NCBI GenBank assembly: GCA_030144725.1
Contig: JASKMD010000028.1
Span: 6,349,911-6,413,910, forward strand
DNA from: Haematococcus lacustris
Lineage: Eukaryota; Chlorophyta; Chlorophyceae; Chlamydomonadales; Haematococcaceae
Direction of reading: 5' to 3'
Length of the DNA: 64,000 nucleotides
The notes beneath the pieces are model-generated. The model saw nothing but the letters and a program-made list of their open reading frames with translations, ran no database searches and was not told the origin of the DNA. Shown here piece by piece: positions 49,245-59,100 of this stretch (the first letter of the stretch is position 1; the number at the start of each line of letters is the position of its first letter). Both the position numbers and the translations under genes were made by a program.

Positions 49245-50272
49245 GTGTACCTTCAGCACATTGTGCATGAGGCATTGGCTTTGCTGAATCAACAGCTGCC
49301 AGAGTACATCTGGCACCACCATATAACACACCACCAGCTTGCCACATTCAGGGCGCACCAGACAACTGTACACAGCAGTCACCCTGGCATGGTTTTCATA
49401 TCCTGTGACTGGTCAGAACGCTTCACTGTGCAGCGGCCACAAGAGATTTAATCAGAGCATTGGTGCCCACACACTGTGGGCATCCTTGTAGCATGTGTGT
49501 ATTATAAAACTGCCAGTGATGCCTACAGGGAAGAGACGGTTTATGTCTTGACAGATGGCAATGATCAGAGCGCACCAGCCACACAGGCCGCATTGTATCA
49601 GGTGATTGCCCACTTAAAGCACAACGCTGGCATGGACTTGCAGGAGTTGTTCATGTGGTCTGATGGTTGTGCAGGGCGGTTCAAAGGTACCCCAGCATTG
49701 CAACAACATCGTCGCATGGCACTGAACTTGTCTGTGCCATTGTGGTGGTCGTATGGTGCCACCTCCCACTTCAAGGGCAGGCATGACTCAGAGGGTGGAG
49801 TCTTAAAGCATAAGCTCAGGGATATGAGGATGCTGACAGCTTCAAGGGATATGAGGATGTTGACAGCTTCAAGGGTACAGTACAAGGGTCTCGTGCACAA
49901 CACAGCATGTATTTTCCTGCTACTACCGAGGGTGAGCTCATGTGGTCAATGACGGCATGTGCTTGTGGTGCACGCATGAGCAACCCCCCTCAGCCGTGTG
50001 CACAGTGCCGTGGTTCGATGCCTCTTGAGCCAATGCCCATGCTGCTAGACAAGGAAGCTGCTAGGCAAACTGCTTTGAATGCAGAGTGTACAAGGCTCAT
50101 GGTCTTGGACACCCCTGGTATGCCTCAATTTGATACACTGAACAAGGACCTATTGAAAGCATGGTGCAAGCACAATAACATCAGAGGGGTTTCAAGTAAA
50201 TCAAAGAATGAGTTGCGTGACATGTGCCTGCTGAAGTTGAGGAAGAAGGTTGACGCACCACGGCACATGTAA
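49245..50272 (+). pseudogene. Decayed DDE-type transposase with SAP-like C-terminus
   Basis: Frame 1: ..GMVFISCDWSERFTVQRPQEI, a TAA at 49449-49451 where Gln is expected, then in the same frame SEHWCPHTVGILVACVYYK, VLTDGNDQ, MWSDGCAGRFKGTPA, SHFKGRHDSEGG. TDG, SDGCAG.FK and HDSEGG are the acidic signatures of the RNase-H-like core of a transposase group common in eukaryotic genomes. A 33-nt tandem duplication (RDMRMLTAS twice) follows, then a frameshift near 49907-49950 leads to the C-terminal part (CACGARMSNPPQPC.., DLLKAWCKHNNIRGVSSKSK), which looks SAP-like. At least one stop and one frameshift: inactive as assembled. The N-terminus was not identified. Confidence 0.7.
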
Positions 50273-51796
50273 CACTGAAAGCCAGAGCCATCCCGAGGCA
50301 TCCCGACAACAAGTTGCCAAGTGATGATGTAGCGCTGTCATAAGGCAGCTTACATATACATAGAGTCATGCCGCAACGTAAGTGAGGTAAGGGGTGCCAG
50401 CTTGCTGACTGTTGCGCATATGCACGAATTATATGCTCCATGCACTGACATGCAAGCAGGCGTACTGCACTTGTGCCGTTGGCTTACGGCGTGCGTAGAA
50501 GGACTGCCAGCCTCGCCTTATGATGTGCGTGAGTCTTTTAGGAGCGGAAAGCACAGGTCAGGTTTGGGCGGGCGCCGATTTGAGCTAGTGTTTTGCGGCT
50601 GCTGGGTGCCGGATACGCCTGTTACACCCGACTGCGTCAAAACTTTGTCGCGAGATACACGGAGATTCGCGCCCCAGACCGTCTCACATTTGCGGGGCCA
50701 ATGGCGGGGGTGACCTGCTGCCCTCGACTTGTTAGCTGCAGGTGCCTCACGTGACGTGCTTGCCGTTGCCAGTTGTTGCTGGCGCTGAGGGGGTGCACCA
50801 ACAGGCACAGCAAGTGCCTCGATCGCATGTGCACCCATCAAATTGCAGGTGTATTGCCTTTGCGCGCAATAGTTGGTCTGAAAGCAGGTAGCAGAGTAAA
50901 GACATGCGGTTATTCCCAGCCTCAGGCCCCCCTCAGCCCCCCCTCAGCCCCCCCCTCAGCCCCCCCCTCCCACCCCCTACCACTCCCTCCCACCCCCTTC
51001 CACTCTCTCCCAGCCCCTTCCACTCTCTCCCAGCCCCTTCCACTCTCTCCCAACTGGGACAGATGTGAGAGGGAGCTGGAGAGATGGGAGAGCGGGAGAG
51101 ATGGGAGAGGGAGTGGGTGGGAGGAGGGCTGGAGAGATGGGATGGGCGGGGATGGGCGGGGAGTAGGGTTGGGTGGACTGGAAGGGGGTGGTGGAAGGGG
51201 GTGCCTACTCATCATACACCTGCAGCCAACAATAGCCAGCCTTTAGAGTGGTCCCAATCATCGTGCGTTCATCCAATATCTATGTTTCTTTTTTCTGGTC
51301 ATGCACGTAAGAGTCATCTTGGACAAGAGTGTATGGAGTTTGGCTAGAGCTCAGCGGCGGTGGCGAAAAGCAGCAAAGATGTTGAGGGGTGGGTGGGTTT
51401 GCTAGGCTGGCGCCCACCATTATAGCGATGTAGCGCTGCCGTAAACACTTTAGGGAATCCTCACATCCTCGCCAAGCGGCCTGCACCATCAGGAAGCGCG
51501 CGCAGCCATGTTTGCCGGACTTCGGTGGTGTGCGCCACCGACATGTCGTGCATCGCTAACGGATAGCCAAGGACGTAGCTTTACCAGTGTAGCTATCCAC
51601 GGTCTGCAATGGGGACACATCCGGGGTCACATGTGGCTGCCCGCTTCGAAAGACTCCGATGGCAATTCCAGTCTTACATTAAACGCGCATTATCGCATTG
51701 CAGCAGACGCAGCAAACGTTACATCAAATGATGGAGTCGATGGGCTGCATTCGCATGAAGAATACCTACCCCATGTTGGGAACGCCTGACCAGAGG

Positions 51797-52377
51797 TCAG
51801 GAGTCCCCAACATGGGGTTGGTAATCTTCATGCAAATACTCACTCTATACTGCACCGTTTTCGATAGCGTTTGTCACATTGGCACCGGCGAATCACTACG
51901 CGTCTACTGGCAAGCGGCGCGTTAATCCTTGCAAGTGAGGCCATGCCGGCGCAAGCGATCGCGGACACACCTCAGCTGCTCACAACCGATTGATCTAGTG
52001 GTATGTAGCGGCATCAGTGATAGAACTGCGCTTGCTCTCGAGCCAGAAGTACAATCAATGTTTAGCCCGCCAGGCTCACTCCGCAAGCCTTTCATTGGTG
52101 CAGGCGGTGTCGGAGGACCGTCGTTGGGCAAGTTGACACTCGACATTGCTGCGAGGTGCGCCAGCCACACAGAAAAAGGGACCCCCTTGCACAAATCGGC
52201 ATGTTGTGAGCTGACCACTATGACTTTCCAGACTTTCGAGTGTCAACATTGTTCCTAACTCAACGACACTGCTGTTGGAGAAGAAAGCACGTCAATTCAT
52301 TGAGTAGGCTTGCGGGAACATACTTTGGCGTAACATACTTTGGCGTGAACTTTGCCTTGCAGTGCTGACTAGCCCAA
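51797..52377. mobile_element. End of another TCAGGCG-family element, head to head with the 4.8-kb one
   Basis: Starts TCAGGAGTCCCCAACATGGG and follows the right end of the 33.15-kb element in reverse orientation for at least 100 bp (GGTTGGTAAT, GTTTTCGATAGCGTTT, CACATTGG). Its other end was not found before the assembly gap. The remaining bases to 52377 contain no gene I recognise. Confidence 0.6.
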
Positions 52378-52548
52378 CCGGACCACCCCCTGGCAGCCCC
52401 TCCCACCCCCAGCCCCAGCCCCACCCCCTCCCACCCCCTCCCACCCCCTCCCAGCCCCAGCCCCGCCCCTCCCACCCCCTCCCAGCTCCTCCCACCCCCT
52501 CCCACCCCCTCCCACCTCCCCCCTCCCACCCCCTCCCACCCCCTCCTG
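52378..52548. repeat. CCCCTCCCA-rich low-complexity tract at gap edge
   Basis: (CCCACCCCCT)n / (CCCAGCC)n sequence running into the gap. Confidence 0.9.
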
Positions 52549-53048
52549 NNNNNNNNNNNNNNNNNNNNNNNNNNNNNNNNNNNNNNNNNNNNNNNNNNNN
52601 NNNNNNNNNNNNNNNNNNNNNNNNNNNNNNNNNNNNNNNNNNNNNNNNNNNNNNNNNNNNNNNNNNNNNNNNNNNNNNNNNNNNNNNNNNNNNNNNNNNN
52701 NNNNNNNNNNNNNNNNNNNNNNNNNNNNNNNNNNNNNNNNNNNNNNNNNNNNNNNNNNNNNNNNNNNNNNNNNNNNNNNNNNNNNNNNNNNNNNNNNNNN
52801 NNNNNNNNNNNNNNNNNNNNNNNNNNNNNNNNNNNNNNNNNNNNNNNNNNNNNNNNNNNNNNNNNNNNNNNNNNNNNNNNNNNNNNNNNNNNNNNNNNNN
52901 NNNNNNNNNNNNNNNNNNNNNNNNNNNNNNNNNNNNNNNNNNNNNNNNNNNNNNNNNNNNNNNNNNNNNNNNNNNNNNNNNNNNNNNNNNNNNNNNNNNN
53001 NNNNNNNNNNNNNNNNNNNNNNNNNNNNNNNNNNNNNNNNNNNNNNNN
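52549..53048. other. Assembly gap (500 N)
   Basis: Exactly 500 unknown bases, so a placeholder length. Frames spanning it are meaningless. Confidence 1.
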
Positions 53049-53071
53049 TAACACAGTTGGAGTGTAGGTAC

Positions 53072-53175
53072 CTACAGTACTGTAGATGTCTACAGTACTG
53101 TAGATGTCTACAGTACTGTAGGTACCTACAGTACTGTAGGTGTCTACAGTACTGTAGACATCTACAGTACTGTAG
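53072..53175. repeat. 18-bp palindromic satellite, block right of the gap
   Basis: About six units of TACAGTACTGTAGATGTC type, preceded by AGTTGGAGTGTAGGTACC as at 47590. Confidence 0.9.
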
Positions 53176-53903
53176 GTCAGATTTGACAAGGCCTCTTGTA
53201 AATAGGGTACCATGCTGTTCTCCACATTCAAACCACCATTTGCTACCGCGATTGCACCGTCAGCCTCTGCGTGCTATAACTAGTGAGAGGCGTCGAAGCG
53301 CAGGCCCGCAAGCTCGATATGGGTATTTGTGCCGAAAGTTGTGTCCACGCAATAAGGTCGCCATAGGGAGCTACATACATATGTGTAAGGTCTAAGGCCG
53401 GGGCCCGTCTCTATCGCAAGCTAGGTCCGTTCTGTCGGTTGTACTGGGTACCTCGGCTTGCAAGCTCCCGCAAAGCTGTGGATGTTGATGATGCCCCGCA
53501 ATCACAACAACCTCGTGCACCGCACCCTCCCGTGTAATATCGAGTGCGGCAGAGGTTGCCTCAAAAGTTGTTTGCGGTTGGCCCTCAACCATCCATCATT
53601 ACATCTAACCTCACATCATTACATCATGACTCTTAGCCTACATCATTACATCACCACTTGTGCTCCTGCCAATCACTGCATGCATGGTATGGGCAAGGGC
53701 TCTGACTCTTGCAAGGGCTGGTCTCAGGGTCGATACCTAACCCTAGAGGCTGAATAATGCTGGGCTCGGCAACATAGGCACGCTTTGTTGTCAGCGCATT
53801 TGCATAGCACTGTCGGGGTAGCAAACGAGCTTGGGCTACATTGAGTTGTTCCTGCATGGGGGTGAAGGGGGCATGGGGGTTAAGGATGCATGGGGGGAAG
53901 GCA
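53176..53903. other. Spacer between satellite blocks
   Basis: No gene recognised. A short CATCATTACATC repeat occurs at about 53590-53655. Confidence 0.5.
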
Positions 53904-54583
53904 CCTGCAGTACTGTAGACATCTACAGTACTGTAGACATCTACAGTACTGTAGACACCTACAGTACTGTAGACACCTACAGTACTGTAGACATCTACAG
54001 TACTGTAGACACCTACAGTACTGTAGACATCTACAGTACTGTAGACACCTACAGTACTGTAGACACCCACAGTACTGTAGACACCCACAGTACTGTAGAC
54101 ACCTATAGTACTGTAGACACCTACAGTACTGTAGACATCTACAGTACTGTAGACACCTACAGTACTGTAGACACCTACAGTACTGTAGACATCTACAGTA
54201 CTGTAGACACCTACAGTACTGTAGACACCCACAGTACTGTAGACACCCACAGTACTGTAGACACCTATAGTACTGTAGACACCTACAGTACTGTAGACAT
54301 CTACAGTACTGTAGACATCTACAGTACTGTAGACACCTACAGTACTGTAGACACCCACAGTACTGTAGACACCCACAGTGCTGTAGACACCTACAGTACT
54401 GTAGACACCTACAGTACTGTAGACACCCACAGTACTGTAGACACCTACAGTACTGTAGACACCTACAGTACTGTAGACATCTACAGTACTGTAGACACCC
54501 ACAGTACTGTAGACATCTACAGTATTGTAGACATCTACAGTACTGTAGACACCTACAGTACTGTAGACACCTACAGTACTGTA
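53904..54583. repeat. 18-bp palindromic satellite, main array
   Basis: About 38 tandem copies of an 18-bp unit (ACAGTACTGTAGACACCT with CAT/CAC variants). Each unit contains the perfect 14-bp palindrome CTACAGTACTGTAG. Because 18 is divisible by three, all frames stay open and give STVDTY / LQYCRH artefacts. Confidence 0.97.
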
Positions 54584-54855
54584 GGCAGCAGCAGCATGGG
54601 TGGCAGCAGCAGCAGCATGGGGGGCAGCAGCAGCAGCAGGGGGGCAGCAGCAGCAGCAGGGGGGCAGCAGCAGCAGCAGTAGGGGGGCAGCAGCAGCAGC
54701 AGCAGGGGGGCAGCAGCAGCAGGGGGGCAGCAGCAGCAGCATGGGGCGCAGCAGCAGTAGCAGCAGGGGGGCAGCAGCAGCAGCAGGGGCGCAGCAGCAG
54801 CAGCAGCAGGGGGGCAGCAGCAGCAGCAGTAGGGGGGCAGCAGCAGCAGCAGGGG

Positions 54856-54891
<36 letters not shown>

Positions 54892-54970
54892 GGGGCAGCA
54901 GCAGCAGCAGGGGGGCAGCAGCAGCAGCAGCAGGGGGGCAGCAGCAGCAGGGGGGCAGCAGCAGCAGAAC
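54584..54970. repeat. (CAGCAG..GGGGG) trinucleotide-type minisatellite
   Basis: Blocks of 3-11 CAG separated by GGGGGG. Directly abuts the palindromic satellite. Confidence 0.95.
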
Positions 54971-55009
54971 TGTAGCACTGTAGCACCTACCTACCTTTTG
55001 GCTGCTGAG

Positions 55010-55860
55010 TGAAGGGGGGGGGAGTGGAAGAGTGAAGGCGGGGAGGGGGGTAAGATGTGGAAGGCGGGAGGTGGGAGGCGGGGAGGCGGGAGACGGGGAG
55101 GCGGGAGGCAGGGAGGCGGGAGGTGGGGAGGCGGGAGGCTCAACCGGGTTGGGCTGGGCGGGGGTGGGGTGGGTTGGGGGCATGGGTTGGGGTGGGTGGG
55201 GGCATGGGTTGGGGGCATGGGTTGGGGTGGGTGGGGGCATGGGTGGGGGTGGGGGCGGGGGAGGGAGCGGGGGCGGGGGCGGGGGCGGGGACGGGGGAGG
55301 ATGAATTGGGAGGGGGTGGTTGTGTAGGGGAAAGGGAAGTGGAAGGGAGGTGCCCACTAGACCTGCAACCAAGGGGCGTGCACGTGCGGTAGGGTGACCA
55401 GGCTGGGCACTGTGTTAGCTATCACCGTGGCCTTACCTTTGTGGTCCTCCTGGCCTCCTACCTGCTCACACCAGGCAACATATCCCATGCGCCTGTGGGG
55501 TGGGACTGCGGTGGGGAGTGTAGGGTGTAGGGAAGGGAATGTGGGGTGAGGTGGGGGTTGCGATGCCGCGTCAATCGAAGGGTGGGAGAGGGGAAGAGGA
55601 GGCTTGACAAGTATGGGAGGGGAGAGGGAGGGAGAGGGGGAAGGGAGGGGTGGGAAGAGGGTGGGTGGGGTGGGCTTTCTCCTGGCTGCTGGGATGTCAG
55701 GGGAGAGGTGACGGGGAGGGGGGAAGTGGGGGGTGGGTAGAAGTGGAAGTGGAGGGACGACAAGCTGGGCGTTGGTGGTGGGCGTGGGAAAGGGGAGGAA
55801 AAGGGGATGGGGAAGGGTGTGACGATCAATCCTGCAGCGGGACAAGGGGCATGCTAGCGG
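55010..55860. repeat. G-rich minisatellite region
   Basis: GGCGGGAGGCGGGGA units (55040-55140), GGTTGGGGGCATGGGTTGGG units (55160-55260), then GGGAGGGGAGAGGGAG-type purine-rich sequence to about 55860. No gene. Confidence 0.85.
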
Positions 55861-55929
55861 TTAAGGTGGGTACAGGTTGCCACATACCTGCACTCACCTT
55901 TTGTTGGGGTGTGGTGTATATGTGTGTGG

Positions 55930-56114
55930 GAAAGAAAGAAAGAAAGACTACGCCCTCGCCGTCGGGCGTGCATTAAGGGGGGAGAGTAGCCTCGGGGCGT
56001 GCCCTTGCTACCCTCCCACCGGAGACAGGTGGGGGGGGGGGGGGGGGAGGGAGGGTTGCCAGGCTACCGGGCGCACCCAGGGGCCATGTCAACATCCTCC
56101 CTCCCCCGCATAGC
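55930..56114 (-). other. 3' UTR and tail of the LINE
   Basis: Downstream of the ORF stop on the minus strand: a C14-16 tract (56029-56047), CTTAATGCACGCCCGACGGC..GAGGGCGTAGT and a terminal (CTTT)4 simple repeat (55931-55947). The stem plus microsatellite end is the presumed reverse-transcription start site; the same end occurs at 29199-29285. Confidence 0.7.
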
Positions 56115-59100
56115 TCATCCAGCCGGTGCCCTTGCCGTTCGTGTCCATTGTTTATTTTGCTTTCTTTGCTGTTTCGGCGGTTCAGCTTGCCGTCTCGCTA
56201 CAACGAGTGCATGTGCAGTTTGTATCGCATGTCGGTGTAGCCACTTCAGCAGGTTGTCGTTTGTGTCCTGGACTCCTAGCTCTAGAAGTCGCTTGTGGGT
56301 GTGGTCCTTGTATATTGTGCCACCCACTCCTAGCATGATGTTGATTTGTTTCGCGGAGGCACAGTTGATGCCTGGTTGGAGTGCTTGGAGCAAGTTGGCG
56401 TGCTGCGCAGTCGCTTTGTGTAGTTGCTCTGCTGGGTCGGTGTCCATGCAATATTTTATTTCTATCAGGGTCACATGTCTATGCCTGTGCGGGATCTTCG
56501 TCGCCGGTCCTTCGTAGGGCCCGTTTGGGGAGATAATCACGGCGTCCGGGTAGGTGATTCGTCCTGTAGTGGTGGGGTCTATATCGAGCGCGCGTCTCAG
56601 GTTTCTGCGTTTGAGCTTGCTTTTAATTGGAGAAGCTGTGTCGCTGTCCTCGTACAGGTCGCCGACATCGGTGAAGACCAGGCCGGCGCCGAGGGCTCCA
56701 TCCTGCACGGCTCGGAGGATGGCGCGGCCGGCCGCGTTGTGGCGGTGCGTGACTAGCTTGTTCGTAGCAGTGCAACCTGACAGGATGTGTAGAGCGCTGT
56801 CCGGCTGGCCGCATAGTGGGCAGTTTGTGCTGTCGCTGAGCCCAAAACGGACTGCGTGCTTCTGATTGTAGAGAGTGCCAGTTCTATAGCGCATTATGCA
56901 CCGTTGTTGTGGCGTGGTGATGGACCCATCGCGCCAAAGGAAGTTGCTCATCTTGTGCGCTATGAGGGTGATAGACTGCCAGGCCTCATAGTAGATAGAG
57001 TCTTGATTGGCCAGTCCTAGTCTATGTCTGATGTGCATGTGTGTTTTCAGGCTGCCCATCAGGTCTCCTAGTGGCTGGGGGGGGTGGTCCTCCTTCCCAG
57101 GAGTTTGCAGCCAATGGGTGTCGTGGTAGGGATCCTTGCAACCTGGGATGGTGATATCATGGTTATCATGTTGTGCTGCCAGTTTGGCTGTGTGGTCGGC
57201 ATACTCATTTCCAATGATGCCGTTGTGTGCTCTCACCTTAAAGAGATGTATTGTCGTAGGGCTAGCTTTGATTGTTTGTACTATGGTGGTAAGGATGTCC
57301 TTGTGCTTGTGCAGGTGGAGACGCATGGGTTGGAGGATAGCCATCCTTATTTGAAACATGGCGGTGAGGCTGTCGGTGGCGATGTGTGTGTGCCCTTGAT
57401 CTAGTGCTGCCTTGATGGCTGCGAGTTCGGCTCTTGTGATCGTGTTGGTAGCCCCCTCTCCACTGGGGTTGATGGTTTGGTGTTGTTGTGTGCCCTGGGG
57501 GTGGTAGATGCCTGCTCCAATGCGTTGGAGTGCTCCTGGTGCTGTGGTGCAGCTGCCATCGGTGTATGTCCATGATTTCCAGTCCCCAACCTTTGATTGG
57601 AGGTGGGTGCCACTCCAGTAGTTATCGAGGGTGTGAGAGGTGGGGGGGAGGGCTGTGGGGGGTGTTGGTGTATCTTGGGGTAGTTTCCTGTAGGTGCCGG
57701 CCCCTGTCAAGCTTGTGTGGGCCGGCGGTGGGGGGGGGGGGCGTGTGTTTAAGGGGGGTAGGAACTTCCTACCAGCGAGCTGACTCAAGGCGCCGCGCAG
57801 GCTGTCGAGCCATAGTGGGTTCCGTGCTTGCAGATGATGTATTGCGCTCGAGTTGTGAATAAGTACGAGCAGTGAGTGGTGTTTGTTGCTGCAGGTGTAC
57901 GGTATGCTCCCAGCCCACGCTTGTGGCGGGTCTGGCTGCAGCGCATGGGGTGCGAAGGTGCCAATTTTGGTGCACAGGTGGGGGTGCTCAGAAATCCACC
58001 GCATGTATGTTGCAGAGTTTGTGCGTCCTTTGTTGGGCAGGAGCATGGCAGTGAGGGTTGGTGTGTGTGTTGGGGCTTGTGCTGCGTGTAGGGCGTGTCG
58101 CACAGCCATAGTGATGTCTGCTTTGGTGGGTTGGGCCCATGACATGCCTTGGTGCTGGCAGAGTAAGGGGGGGCCCAGTGAGCCAAACAGTTTGTCTTTT
58201 TCGCATGGGCTGTAGTACTCTTCAAAGAGTGGGCTGCAGTGGAGAGGGGTGGTGTAGCGTTCCTTGGTGATCTCCAGGTGTTGCCTCAGGATGTGGACGA
58301 TTGGTGTGGGGGTTGTGTGTGTGGCATCAGCGGTGGCTTGGCCATGCCTTGCCAAGAGGCTTACAAGCTCTGCTGCAAAGCTAGTGTTTAGAGGTGTCGG
58401 GGCGTCCTTCTGAGTTGCGTTGTATCTAGATAGCAGGTTTGCTGCTCGGGCGGGTGTGATGACTCCCATGCATTTACCATCTGTGTTGTAGACGGCTACG
58501 ACCTGCTGTGTGATTGGTTGGGGTAAGGCTTGTGTGAGGGCTGGGGTTTGTTGGCAGGGGTAGAAGTCTGCATGTCGAAGCCACACTTCGCACCTTCCAG
58601 TTGGGCATATGTCAAGCTGCGGGTTAGTGGGGAGGATGTCAAATCTAATTTTGGAGCGTAGCGGGTCGCCGTGGGTGGACTGCCATTGTCCACGTGCAGT
58701 GTCGCTCATGCTTTGTCGCATCAGATCGTCGTTAATGTCGCCGTCCTTGCGCGTGCTTGTGAGTGCGTGTTGCCTAGCCTCCGTCTCTGTTTTGTACTCC
58801 TCCATGTGCTCGCAGAAGTCTGTATGGTGATTTAGCATGGTGAATGCCTCCGCGCTGGGTTCCCAGTGGACCTCTACTATCTCCTCGTCAGCAGCGGCTC
58901 TGCGTGCCTCCTTCTCGTGTGGAGCTAGCGGTGCGCACGAGGGGCATTCCCATTCTGTGTTGTCGTCAGAGCCAGGTCTTTCACTTGGCTTGGCGCATTT
59001 GCAGTCAAGAAGACACTGCCAGTGGTACGTGCGCTGGCATGTGTCACAGACATACATGTCTGCAGCATCTGCATCATTCTCCCTGCTGTTGGGTGACCAG

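Larger units (their letters stand above)
47018..51789 (+). mobile_element. 4.8-kb DNA transposon, TCAGGCG family, 7-bp target duplication
   Basis: TIRs TCAGGCGTTCCCAAC (47018-47032) and the exact complement (51775-51789), flanked by a perfect 7-bp duplication CCAGAGG at 47011-47017 and 51790-51796. Contains a decayed transposase (49245-50272, plus strand), an 18-bp satellite block, a nested foldback MITE and low-complexity tracts. The rest (47033-49244, 50273-51774) shows no recognisable gene; one segment of about 45 bp (CTTACAATGCCTTC..GTCCGAGGCTCTG) occurs at 47957-48001 and 48111-48155. The TIR/7-bp duplication combination is shared with the 33.15-kb element. Superfamily unassigned. Confidence 0.88.

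Noticed and set aside
53904..54583. Possible CRISPR array
   Set aside because: Units are contiguous 18-bp copies without unique spacers, in a eukaryotic context without cas genes.
53831..54682. 283-codon open frame of STVDTY repeats (and minus-strand LQYCRC / STVGVY frames)
   Set aside because: An 18-bp tandem repeat has no stops in any frame by construction; no start context, introns or non-repeat domain.
54571..55372. Ala/Gln/Cys- and Gly-rich frames over CAG and G-rich minisatellites
   Set aside because: Low-complexity artefacts; no conserved domain.
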